Notes under the pieces: generated by a model | Seen by the model: the letters and a program-made list of their open reading frames with translations, nothing else | What the model was told of the DNA's origin: nothing | The model's database searches: none | From: Polycyclovorans sp. | GTDB lineage: Bacteria > Pseudomonadota > Gammaproteobacteria > Nevskiales > Nevskiaceae | NCBI GenBank assembly: GCA_002706265.1 | Contig: PAKU01000037.1 | Coordinates: 124,001 to 188,000, forward strand | Reading direction: 5' to 3' | DNA length: 64,000 nt | Position numbers and translations under genes: made by a program | Shown here: positions 26,207-35,292 of the stretch, piece after piece | Layout of the letters: each line of letters starts with the position of its first letter | How positions within the stretch are numbered: the first letter of the stretch is position 1

Positions 26207-28041
26207 CCGCCCAGGCTCCGTGCGATGTGGTAGGTGATCAAGGCCATGCCGTAGGCCAACGCGAACAGATAGCCCGCCGACAGGGCAACCATGCGCCACT
26301 GGTTGGTTTCGCGGCGAATGACCGCCAGGGTGGAAATACATTGCGGCGCGTACACAAACCACACCAGCAATGACAGGGCCGTGGCCAACGACCAGTCACT
26401 GGCGATGATCGGCGCCAGCAGGCTGCCCGCGTTTTCGTCGGTGGCAGACACGGCGTAGACCGTGGCCAGCGCGCTCACCGCCACCTCGCGCGCGGCCATG
26501 GCCGGCACCAGTGCGATGCAGATCTGCCAACTGAAGCCCAGCGGCGCGAAGAGGGGCTGCATCCACCGCCCCAGATGACCTGCCGCGCTGTATTCAATGG
26601 CCGGACCGGAGGCATCGGCCGGCGCCCCCGGAAAGGTGGCAAGCGCCCACAACACGATGGTGAGCGCCAGAATGATGGTGCCGACCCGACGCAGGAAGAT
26701 GGCCGCACGCGCCCACAGCCCAATCAAGATGTCGCGCGGGTGGGGCAGGCGATAGGCGGGCAGCTCCAGCAGCAGCGGTTGCTCTTCGCGCGCGCCGCCC
26801 CAGCGCTTCATGATCCAGGCCACCGCCACCGCGCTCAGCACACCGGCGATGTAGAGCGCGAACAGAATCAGGCCCTGCAGATTGATGACGCCGAACACCG
26901 ATTGCTGCGGAATGAAGGCAGCGATCAACAGCGTGTACACCGGCAAACGGGCCGAGCAGGTCATCAACGGCGCGACCAGAATCGTCGCCAAACGATCGCG
27001 CGGGCTGGGAATGCTGCGCGCCGCCATGATGCCCGGCACCGCACAGGCAAAGCTCGACAGCAGCGGAATGAACGCACGGCCGCTGAGGCCGGCGCCGACC
27101 ATCAGGCGGTCCAGCAGAAACGCGGCGCGCGGCAGGTAGCCAGACTCCTCCAGCAGCAAGATGAACAGGAACAGAATCAGAATCTGCGGCAGAAACACCA
27201 GCACGCCGCCGACACCGGCGATCACGCCATCGACCAGCAAGCTGTTGAGCAGGCCGTCGGGCAGGGCGCCGCCAACCATTTCGCCAAACCCGCCGATCAC
27301 CGTTTCGACAAGGCCGATCAAGGGCTCGGCCCAGGCGAACACTGCCTGGAACATCACGAACAGCAGCACGGCCAACAGCGGCAGACCGGTGGCCGGGTGC
27401 AGCAAAAAGCGGTCGGCGCGCTCGGTGAAGCTGTCGCGTTCCTGCACGCCCGTCACGCAGGCGGTGCGCAGGGCATCGGCTTCGGCATGCCAGCGGGCAG
27501 GGTCCTCAAAACCCGGCGGCGGCGCTTTGGGCAACGCCTGCAAGGCGGCGGACAGCGTGGCCGCGCCGTCACGCTGCACCGCGACGGTGCCGACCACCGG
27601 CACCCCCAGCCGTTGTGACAATTGAGCCAGGTCAATCTGCAATCCCTGACGACGGGCCACGTCCATGCGATTGATCGCCACCATCATCGGCCGGCCCAGC
27701 GCACGCACTTCCAGCACGAAGCGCAGATGCATCTGCAGGTTCAGGGCATCGACGACGCAGACGATCACGTCCGGCACGGCCTCGCCCTCGAAGCGGCCAA
27801 GGCAGACATCGCGCGTCACGGCCTCGTCCGGACTGGTCGCCTGCAGGCTGTAGGCCCCCGGCAAATCGATGATGTTGATGGTCTGTTCGCCCGCCAGACG
27901 ATGCACGCCGGTCTTGCGCTCCACCGTGACCCCGGCATAGTTGGCCACCTTCTGGCGGCTGCCGGTGAGCCGGTTGAACAGGGCGGTCTTGCCACAATTG
28001 GGATTGCCGACCAGCGCGGCATGCAGCGCGACGGTGCTCAT
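26203..28041 (-). CDS. feoB: ferrous iron transporter B
   Basis: FeoB takes Fe(II) across the inner membrane. The 612-residue protein has an N-terminal G domain with G1 GNPNCGKT (12-19), G3 DLPG, and G4 in the form NRMD, then a membrane domain with the Gate motif region CSARLPVYTLLIAAF and the second part near FVYAPQCISTLAVIRRE. It is shorter than E. coli FeoB (773 residues), mainly in the spacer and C-terminal parts, as in many other gammaproteobacteria. It overlaps both feoA upstream and the Cys-rich gene downstream by ATGA, forming a tight three-gene operon. Confidence 0.96.
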   Translation of the reverse strand: MSTVALHAALVGNPNCGKTALFNRLTGSRQKVANYAGVTVERKTGVHRLAGEQTINIIDLPGAYSLQATSPDEAVTRDVCLGRFEGEAVPDVIVCVVDALNLQMHLRFVLEVRALGRPMMVAINRMDVARRQGLQIDLAQLSQRLGVPVVGTVAVQRDGAATLSAALQALPKAPPPGFEDPARWHAEADALRTACVTGVQERDSFTERADRFLLHPATGLPLLAVLLFVMFQAVFAWAEPLIGLVETVIGGFGEMVGGALPDGLLNSLLVDGVIAGVGGVLVFLPQILILFLFILLLEESGYLPRAAFLLDRLMVGAGLSGRAFIPLLSSFACAVPGIMAARSIPSPRDRLATILVAPLMTCSARLPVYTLLIAAFIPQQSVFGVINLQGLILFALYIAGVLSAVAVAWIMKRWGGAREEQPLLLELPAYRLPHPRDILIGLWARAAIFLRRVGTIILALTIVLWALATFPGAPADASGPAIEYSAAGHLGRWMQPLFAPLGFSWQICIALVPAMAAREVAVSALATVYAVSATDENAGSLLAPIIASDWSLATALSLLVWFVYAPQCISTLAVIRRETNQWRMVALSAGYLFALAYGMALITYHIARSLGG

Positions 28042-28286
28042 GGCGCGGAAGCACTCACTGAGATGCGCGCCGCTTCGGCACGACGCAACGCAAAACGCGT
28101 GTCACCAATCTTGACCAGCAGGGGATCGCCGCCAAACGGCCCCACGCGCAACACCTCAAGCTGCCGCCCGCGCACAAAGCCCAGATCCGCCAGCCGTCGC
28201 GCGATGGCGTCGTGATCGTTGACAGACCTGACCCCCGTGATCCAGGCGGGTTGGCGTCGGGCGAGCTCGTAAAGCAGGATGTCCAT
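28038..28286 (-). CDS. feoA: FeoA ferrous iron transport accessory protein
   Basis: The 82-residue protein is an SH3-like FeoA domain: VNDHDAIARRLADLGFVRGRQLEVLRVGPFGGDPLLVKI-type layout (short pieces: RRLADLGFVRG at about 31-41, GDPLLVKIGDTRFALRR later). The N-terminal ten residues MDILLYELAR precede the usual start. The ATG at 28286 is chosen because the frame upstream contains no FeoA similarity and runs antisense to another gene. The stop overlaps the feoB start. Co-production with FeoB is needed for transport in known systems. Confidence 0.9.
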   Translation of the reverse strand: MDILLYELARRQPAWITGVRSVNDHDAIARRLADLGFVRGRQLEVLRVGPFGGDPLLVKIGDTRFALRRAEAARISVSASAP

Positions 28287-28296
28287 TTCAGGACGA

Positions 28297-28302
28297 ATGA
28301 TA
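28297..28302 (-). promoter_or_regulatory. possible -10 and Fur-like half-site before feoA
   Basis: The minus strand reads TATCAT (5 of 6 with the -10 consensus), 11 bp before the feoA start; the overlapping TATCATT resembles one half of a Fur box. The other half is poor. With the start codon so near, the leader would be very short, so the assignment is weak. Confidence 0.25.
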
Positions 28303-28400
28303 GCCGTTTGCGTTTGCAAGCGAGTGCACTCTGAAGGATTCGCGTCCTCCGTGGCGTTGGTTAAACTGCGCCGGCCCTCTGAAAAGCTCAGCGGCAGCCA

Positions 28401-28985
28401 ATGAACCCAATCCAACCGCTCCAGACGCCACGCAGACCTGTCCGCGGCGCCTGGCGCCCCAAAAACGCAGGGCTTCCTTGGGCGGTCGGCTTCATCGTGT
28501 GTGGGGCGGTGATCGTTGGCGCCGGGTGGTACGTCACCCAGCGCGAACCCGAGCCCGCGCAAATGGATGCCGCCTTGCGGGTGGTGCACGCGCAAAGTCA
28601 AGGTCCAACGCAGCCGCAGGCCCATGACTTGAATGTGCACGAAAGCTCGCCAGCGCCCGTTGACAGTGTGCAAATGCTGCGTGATCGCAGATTTTCGGAT
28701 GGATATGTTTCGCCGCATGGCCCGACCGTGATTGCCGCCGGGCCAGGCGCTTCCGCGACGCGCGTCCAGCCAAAACCTACGGCGCCTTCCAAACGCGCGC
28801 CCTCGACCGATCGCAAATGGACCTATGTGCACAGCAGCAGTTGCGATGGCCTGCGCAGCCGGCGCCGCTCCATCGTGCAGGCACTCGACACACTGCGGGA
28901 CAAACTGCCGGTTTGGCGCCAGGACCAGCTTCATGTCGAACACCGCGAAAACCTCGAGCGCGAGAGGTTGGGTCTCTGTCGCTGA
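28401..28985 (+). CDS. membrane-anchored hypothetical protein
   Basis: I do not recognise this 194-residue protein. It has a basic N-terminus (RRPVRGAWRP), one TM helix (about residues 26-46, PWAVGFIVCGAVIVGAGWYV), a Pro/Ser/Gln-rich disordered stretch (50-135), and a basic C-terminal helical part with WTYVHSSSCDGLRSRRRSIVQ and another Cys at the end. This suggests an inner-membrane anchor with a flexible periplasmic linker. Codon use resembles its neighbours. It is divergent from feoA and not coupled to the following reductase gene. The start ATG lacks a clear ribosome site, so the N-terminus is uncertain. Confidence 0.6.
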   Translation: MNPIQPLQTPRRPVRGAWRPKNAGLPWAVGFIVCGAVIVGAGWYVTQREPEPAQMDAALRVVHAQSQGPTQPQAHDLNVHESSPAPVDSVQMLRDRRFSDGYVSPHGPTVIAAGPGASATRVQPKPTAPSKRAPSTDRKWTYVHSSSCDGLRSRRRSIVQALDTLRDKLPVWRQDQLHVEHRENLERERLGLCR

Positions 28986-29018
28986 GCGCGTGATCATCGG
29001 CAAGCCCAGCGGCCGATC

Positions 29019-29047
29019 TTTACAATCCATAATGTATATTATGTAAA
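29019..29047 (+). promoter_or_regulatory. AT-rich promoter with embedded palindrome before the FMN reductase
   Basis: TTTACA at 29019-29024 and TGTAAA at 29042-29047 are 17 bp apart, so they can serve as -35 and -10 and are also mutual inverted repeats. Between and overlapping them lies CATAAT (29028-29033), GTAT, ATTATG (29038-29043), a second inverted repeat suited to a dimeric repressor. The island is strikingly AT-rich for this region. The leader to the reductase ATG would be about 100 nt. Confidence 0.6.
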
Positions 29048-29156
29048 GTCATGATGATCTGGCGAAAGACTTCTTGGTCTGTCATGACGGCCGTCACCAA
29101 TGACGTTCAAGATGAGCGCACCTCACGCCACCCCTGAGAACAAGGAGCGCTTCTGC

Positions 29157-29711
29157 ATGAACACTTACGACATCGCCATTGTGGTGGGCAGCAACCGCCG
29201 CGACTCGATCAATCGCAAATTGAGCGAGGCACTGGCCAAACTGGCCGGGCCTTCGATGCAGTGCCGCTGGGTCCAGATTGATGATCTGCCGATGTACAAC
29301 GCCGATCTTGAGCCCGAGCGCCCCGACAGCGTCAACCGCTTCACGGCCGAGGTGGCCCGCGCCGATGCGGTGCTGATCGTCACGCCTGAACACAATCGCT
29401 CGCTGCCCGCGGTACTCAAAAACGCCATTGACTGGGGATCCAAGCCCATGGAGCGGAATGTCTGGCGCAACAAGCCCGCATTCATCACCGGCACCTCGCC
29501 CGGCGCCATCGGCACCGCCGTGGGCCAGCAGCACCTGCGGCAGATCCTCGGCATTCTGGGCAGCGTGGTGCTGGGTGGCGAGGCGTATCTGCAGTTCAAA
29601 CCCGACCTGATCGACGCCGACGGCACGCTCACCAACGACGGCACACGCGCCTTCCTGCAGGGACATGTGGACCGCTTCGCCGAACTGGTGGCCGCTCTGG
29701 CGCGTCGCTGA
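29157..29711 (+). CDS. NAD(P)H-dependent FMN reductase (ChrR/YieF-like)
   Basis: The 184-residue flavodoxin-fold protein starts MNTYDIAIVVGSNRRDSINRK, where GSNRRDSINRK is the FMN phosphate loop. It contains LPMYNADLE and the family signature TPEHNRSLPAVLKNAIDW with SKPMER, typical of two-electron quinone/chromate/azo reductases of the NADPH-dependent FMN reductase family. The start has AAGGAG at 29142-29147, 9 bp upstream, which decides against an ATG further upstream. A dedicated AT-rich promoter with a palindrome suggests tight regulation, maybe by a redox-responsive repressor. The physiological substrate is likely a quinone. Confidence 0.9.
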   Translation: MNTYDIAIVVGSNRRDSINRKLSEALAKLAGPSMQCRWVQIDDLPMYNADLEPERPDSVNRFTAEVARADAVLIVTPEHNRSLPAVLKNAIDWGSKPMERNVWRNKPAFITGTSPGAIGTAVGQQHLRQILGILGSVVLGGEAYLQFKPDLIDADGTLTNDGTRAFLQGHVDRFAELVAALARR

Positions 29712-29850
29712 TCGGCGTGCCTGCCGCGTCACCCGCCGAAATGTGATCTGGCGACCCGGCGACCGGCGATGCCGACAACCTGATCCGCGTTGCCGTTACG
29801 GCAGCACACCGCCGAGCGCTGAAGCCGTCTTGCCCCCGCAAGGCCGCCAC

Positions 29851-30447
29851 TCAAGGCCGCCAGCGACGCTCGAAGGCTTTGAGCACGCGCTCGGCGTACC
29901 AGGTTTTGCCGTAGCTGCCGTTGTAGCGCGCCAGCGCCGGAATCAGGGCGTCGCGCTCGCGGTCGAGGTAGTGGCGAAGAATGGTGCAGCCGTAGCGCAG
30001 GTTGGTCTGCGGGTTGAACAGGTTGTCATCGGGGCGGCCCAGTTCGTCCAGCCAGAACGGCATCACCTGCATGAACCCCAGCGCCCCGGCACTGGAAATG
30101 GCAAACCGGTCGAACAACGATTCCACTTCGATCAGGGCCAGCACCAGCTCGGGTGAAACCTCGGCCCGCTGGGCCTCGGCATGCACCAGCCGCAGAAATT
30201 CCAGGCGATCATCATCGTCGGGCATGAACCGCTGCAGACGGCCCGACATGTCCAGCAGCCAGACTTCCGCATCAAACCGGTGGCCGAAGCTGTCGGAGGC
30301 TTCCACCGCCTCGATCAGGGCGGCGCGCAAGGCCGGGTCGGGATCGGGCACCCGTGACTGCGCCGTCGCCGCGGCGCTCAGCAGCAGCATCAGCAGCGCC
30401 GAACACGCAAGGCGCCCTGCCCCAGCCGCATGACTTCGGGCCGTCAC
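29851..30447 (-). CDS. lytic murein transglycosylase, SLT family
   Basis: The 198-residue protein has a signal peptide (LACSALLMLLLSAAATAQS) and a single SLT domain with the catalytic Glu in ALIEVESLFDRFAISSAGALGFMQVMP (parts: IEVES, then SSAGALGFMQVMP) and a late ARYNGSYG motif. It would cut glycan strands in the periplasm. Start is GTG at 30447, 16 bp after the proS stop, so it is likely in the same transcript as proS. The region between this gene and the convergent FMN reductase (29712-29850) shows no feature I can support. Confidence 0.9.
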   Translation of the reverse strand: MTARSHAAGAGRLACSALLMLLLSAAATAQSRVPDPDPALRAALIEAVEASDSFGHRFDAEVWLLDMSGRLQRFMPDDDDRLEFLRLVHAEAQRAEVSPELVLALIEVESLFDRFAISSAGALGFMQVMPFWLDELGRPDDNLFNPQTNLRYGCTILRHYLDRERDALIPALARYNGSYGKTWYAERVLKAFERRWRP

Positions 30448-30463
30448 CTGCCTGCGCCCTGCG

Positions 30464-32167
30464 TCAGGCCGCCGCGATCCGCGCGCGCACGGCCTCGGCA
30501 GTGGCCGCCACGCGTTCGGCTTCGGCGAGGTTGCGCGCCTTGAACTCCACCTGGCCGTCGGCCAGCGCCTTGTCGCCGATCACGATTCGGTAGGGAATGC
30601 CGATCAACTCGGCATCGGCAAACATCGCCCCGGGACGCTGGCCGCGATCGTCAAGCAGCACGTCCAGCCCCTGCCCCTGCAGCGCGGCATAAAGCGACTC
30701 GGTGGTTTCGCGCACCGCGTCGGAGCGGTCCATGCCGATGGGGCAGATCACCACGGTGAACGGCGCCACGCTGGCGGGCCAGACGATGCCCTTGTCGTCG
30801 TGCCGCTGTTCGATGATGGCCGCGACCAGCCGCGACACGCCGATGCCGTAGCAGCCCATCCACGGCGTCACCGGCTGGCTGGCCTCGTCGAGCACGCTGA
30901 GCCCCATCGCTTCGGTGTACTTGCGGCCCAACTGGAAGATGTGCCCGCCCTCGATGCCGCGATAGAACTTGATGCGCCCCACCCCATCCGGGCTGACATC
31001 GCCTTCGACGATGTTGCGCAGGTCGGCCGTTTCCGGCTCAGGGCAATCACGACCCCAATTGACGTTTTGCAGGTGGAAGTCGGTCTGGTTGGCGCCGCAG
31101 GTGAAGTCGGCGATGACGGCGGCTGCGTGATCGGCGATCACGGGGATCGGGCTGTTCACCGGCCCCAGATAGCCCACTTCGCAACCGAACAGGGCTTCGA
31201 CCTTCTCCGGCGCGGCCATGACGAACCCGGCGCCAATCATCGGGTGTTTGGCCGCCTTCACTTCGTTGAGCTGATGATCACCCCGCAGGGCCACCGCGCG
31301 CAGTTCACCGGCGGCGGTCTGCACCACCAACAATTTCACCTTGGCGGTCAACGCGGTGTCGAGAAACCGTGCGACCTGCTCACAGGTTTTCTGGCCCGGC
31401 GTTGCAACCTGCTGCATCACTGCCGAGGCCGCCGCGCGGGCACCCACCGCCACACAGGGCGCGGCCTCGATGTTGGCGGCAAACGGTCCGCTGTCGGACA
31501 CCGCCAGCAGGTCTTCGCCCGACCCCGCAAGCACGTGGAATTCTTCCGAGCGGTTGCCGCCGATGTTGCCGGCATCGGCCTGGACGATGCGGTAGTCGAT
31601 GCCCAGGCGATCGAACACGCGGGTATACGCCTCGCGCATCACCTGATATTCCCGTGCCAGATCGGCTTCATCGATGTGGAACGAGTAGGCGTCTTTCATC
31701 AGAAACTCGCGGGCCCGCATCACCCCGAAGCGCGGGCGGCGTTCGTCGCGGAACTTGGTCTGAATCTGGTATAGGTTGAGTGGCAGTTGCCGGTACGAGC
31801 GCACGTCCTGTTTGACGTGGTGGGTGATCACTTCCTCGTGGGTCGGGCCATAGCAGAAGTCGTTGTTGTGACGGTCCTTGATGCGCAACATCTCGCCGCC
31901 CATCTGCGCCCAGCGGCCGGACTGTTCCCAAAGCTCAGCGGGCTGGATGGACGGCATCAGCACTTCCACCGCGCCGGCGCGGTTCATCTCTTCACGGACG
32001 ATGGCGGCCACCTTGTTGAGCACGCGCAGGCCAATCGGCATCCAGGTGTACAGACCACTGCCCAGCTTGCGGATGTAACCGGCGCGCTGCATCAACTGAT
32101 GCGACACCACCTCGGCGTCGGCGGGGGTTTCTTTGGCGGTGGCCAGTGGAAAGCGGGAAAGGCGCAT
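30464..32167 (-). CDS. proS: prolyl-tRNA synthetase
   Basis: ProRS of the bacterial type (567 residues) has class II motif 1 near GLYTWMPIGLRVLNK, motif 2 in FRDERRPRFGVMRAREF, and motif 3 GCYGIGVSRLVAAI. A central insertion (INS) editing domain for mischarged Ala-tRNA spans about residues 220-385. The anticodon-binding domain is at the C-terminus. The start MRLSRFPLATAKETPADAEV aligns with E. coli ProS, fixing the ATG at 32167. It is preceded by a JAMM-like gene 79 bp upstream. Confidence 0.98.
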   Translation of the reverse strand: MRLSRFPLATAKETPADAEVVSHQLMQRAGYIRKLGSGLYTWMPIGLRVLNKVAAIVREEMNRAGAVEVLMPSIQPAELWEQSGRWAQMGGEMLRIKDRHNNDFCYGPTHEEVITHHVKQDVRSYRQLPLNLYQIQTKFRDERRPRFGVMRAREFLMKDAYSFHIDEADLAREYQVMREAYTRVFDRLGIDYRIVQADAGNIGGNRSEEFHVLAGSGEDLLAVSDSGPFAANIEAAPCVAVGARAAASAVMQQVATPGQKTCEQVARFLDTALTAKVKLLVVQTAAGELRAVALRGDHQLNEVKAAKHPMIGAGFVMAAPEKVEALFGCEVGYLGPVNSPIPVIADHAAAVIADFTCGANQTDFHLQNVNWGRDCPEPETADLRNIVEGDVSPDGVGRIKFYRGIEGGHIFQLGRKYTEAMGLSVLDEASQPVTPWMGCYGIGVSRLVAAIIEQRHDDKGIVWPASVAPFTVVICPIGMDRSDAVRETTESLYAALQGQGLDVLLDDRGQRPGAMFADAELIGIPYRIVIGDKALADGQVEFKARNLAEAERVAATAEAVRARIAAA

Positions 32168-32246
32168 GGCGGTTTCAGTGAGGTCGTGGGGAACAAAAAA
32201 AGGCAGTCAGGAGTGGGGCAAGCGCGCGGGCGAAGCCCGGCCGGCG

Positions 32247-32615
32247 TCACTGGTCTTCGAGGGTCAGGATCAGTTCAACCGGCGAGTGCGGCCCGCGCTG
32301 CCAGGCGCGAATTTCCAGCACGCCCTTGGTGTTGAGCGAGATGATCAGATTCAGCCCGGGCGCCTGCAGCTCGTCCTGGGTGGGCACCGCCGGCGCATCG
32401 GGCACCGACCACAAGCGCGCCCAGCAGGCTTCGGGCGCGTCGGGCGCCGAGGCACGCCATGCCACCGGCCGGCCATCTCGCGCGGCGACGAAGCCGCGAA
32501 TCGGCTCCGGCTGGGCAATCTGTGCGCGGTGCAGCAGGTCAATGGCAAGGCGGCGCGGCAGGCGCACGGTCGCGCCCGATCGGGCGCTGGCATCAGCTAG
32601 GGTCATGGTGTCCAC
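32247..32615 (-). CDS. JAMM/MPN-fold protein lacking the zinc ligands (predicted pseudoenzyme)
   Basis: The 122-residue protein resembles the bacterial M67 (JAMM) peptidases that lie next to moeB/thiF genes. Helix 1 LAIDLLHRAQIAQPEPIRGFV is like the family start, and PGLNLIISL matches the strand after the active site. But the zinc motif HSHPDGPARPSATDL is replaced at the same spacing by WSVPDAPAVPTQDEL (69-83): both His are lost, Ser is Thr, Asp is Glu. It should not be a peptidase. It overlaps the moeB stop by 23 bp (ATG 32615) or 14 bp (ATG 32606), so it is co-translated. A role as scaffold or sulfur-carrier binder is inference. Confidence 0.65.
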   Translation of the reverse strand: MDTMTLADASARSGATVRLPRRLAIDLLHRAQIAQPEPIRGFVAARDGRPVAWRASAPDAPEACWARLWSVPDAPAVPTQDELQAPGLNLIISLNTKGVLEIRAWQRGPHSPVELILTLEDQ

Positions 32616-33324
32616 ACACAGGGCATGAAGGGTCTCTGGAGATGGTCATGCGTCGCCATTCCAGACGCTCGGCCGACCAAGTGTGAAGGGTTCCCGCGTC
32701 GTCCGCGAGCCCCAGCAGCAGGCGCAGGGTCAGCCAGGCCTGCATCACGCCCACGGTGCCCACCACCGGGCCGGCCACGCCGGCCTCTTCGCAGCGTTCG
32801 GCGTCTTCACCTTGCGGCGGGTAGATGCAGGCATAGCAGCCGCCGCGACGATGCGGGTCGAGCACCGCCAACTGCCCTTCAAAGCGAATTGCGGCGGCGC
32901 TGATCAGGGGCTTGCGGGCCGCCACGCACGCCGCATTGATGGCGAAGCGCGCCGAAAAGCGGTCGGTGCCGTCCAGCACCACGTCGGCCTCGGCCATACG
33001 GGCCATCGCCGCATCAGGCAGCAACGGCGAGACGTTGATCTGTGCATTCAGGGCGGTGAGTTGCGCGGCAGCCGCATCGATCTTGCGCTGGCCAAGGTTG
33101 GCCTCGCGGTACAGCACCTGACGTTGCAGATTGCTGGCCTCAAGACGGTCCGGGTCGGCAATCAACAGGCGCCCCACCCCGGCCCCGGCAAGATACGCCG
33201 CGCTGGCGCTGCCCAGCCCGCCCATGCCGAACAACAGCACGGTGGAATCGGACAGGATGTGCTGGCCATTGATGCCCACCTCGGGCAACACGATCTGCCG
33301 TGAATAGCGATGCAGGTCGGTCAT
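32593..33324 (-). CDS. moeB: MoeB/ThiF/HesA-family adenylyltransferase
   Basis: The 243-residue E1-like enzyme adenylates the C-terminal Gly-Gly of a small sulfur carrier (MoaD or ThiS). It starts MTDLHRYSRQIVLPEVG, has the ATP motif GMGGLGSASAAYLAGAGVG (33-51), the Arg finger in SNLQRQVLYRE, DGTDRFSARF, and the zinc cysteines CYAC and CPVC. This is the MoeB type without a rhodanese domain. It overlaps prmC (ATGA at 33321-33324) in the hemA-prfA-prmC-moeB order seen in pseudomonads. Confidence 0.93.
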   Translation of the reverse strand: MTDLHRYSRQIVLPEVGINGQHILSDSTVLLFGMGGLGSASAAYLAGAGVGRLLIADPDRLEASNLQRQVLYREANLGQRKIDAAAAQLTALNAQINVSPLLPDAAMARMAEADVVLDGTDRFSARFAINAACVAARKPLISAAAIRFEGQLAVLDPHRRGGCYACIYPPQGEDAERCEEAGVAGPVVGTVGVMQAWLTLRLLLGLADDAGTLHTWSAERLEWRRMTISRDPSCPVCGHHDPS

Positions 33325-34153
33325 GGGCGCAGGCCGGCGGTGGCGCGCGGCTGCCCGCCCAGGTCATGGCGGGTGGTCACCTCGGTGAAGCCGGCTTCGG
33401 TCATCAGCGTCTGCACGGCGCTCGCCTGGTCGTAGCCGTGCTCCACCATCAAACGCCCGCCCGCCCGCAGCCGCAGGGCGGCGTGGGCAATGATGCAGCG
33501 CAGTGCGTTCAGGCCGTCGTGACCGTCGGTGAGCGCCATGCGCGGCTCGAATCGCAGCGCGTCAAGGTGCGGGTCGCGCGCGGCGATATACGGCGGATTG
33601 GCAACGATCAAGTCGTGCTCGGGTCCGTTCATCAGCAGCCATTCGCCAAAATCGGCCTCGACCCAATCGACCTGCGCCCGCAATTGCGCGGCATTGTCGC
33701 GGGCCACCGCGAGGGCGTCGGCTGAAAGATCCACGCCGGTCACGTGGGCATCGGGGCGTTCTAGGGTCAGCGCGAGTGCGATCACGCCGCTGCCGGTGCC
33801 CAGATCGGCGACCCGTGGCGATGCCAGCGGCTTCAGCCATTCCAGCGCCCACTCCACCAGCAGTTCGGTTTCGGGCCGCGGCACGAGCACCGCCGAATTC
33901 ACCGCCACGCTGAAGGTCCAGAAGCCTTTTTCGCCCGTGAGGTAGGCCACCGGCTCGCCTTTGGCGCGGCGGGTGATCAGGGCCTTGAAGCGATCGAGAT
34001 CGCCTTGCGGCAGCGGGTGATCGAGTCGGGTGAACAGCTGCGCCCGCGAGTAGCCCAGCAGGTGTGCGAGCAACCATTCGGCGTCCTGCCGTGGGCTGTC
34101 GCTGACGGCCTGCAAGCGGCCGATGGCGTCCGCGATGGCGAGGGCCAGGGTCA

Positions 34154-34154
<1 letters not shown>
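33321..34154 (-). CDS. prmC: release factor glutamine methyltransferase
   Basis: PrmC (HemK) methylates the Gln of the GGQ motif in RF1 and RF2. The 277-residue protein has an N-terminal helical domain, the motif GEPVAYLTGEKGFW, VLVPRPETELLVEWAL, SAM motif ADLGTGSGVIALAL (about 117-130) and the catalytic NPPY in LIVANPPYIAARDP. The ATG at 34154 is shared with the prfA stop (TGATG), so the enzyme and its substrate RF1 are translationally coupled. Confidence 0.97.
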
Positions 34155-35239
<1,085 letters not shown>

Positions 35240-35292
35240 TTCGGGTCCTGAAGGGGGTGCGGAAGGCGGCGTGCTGAAGGCATTGAGCCTCG

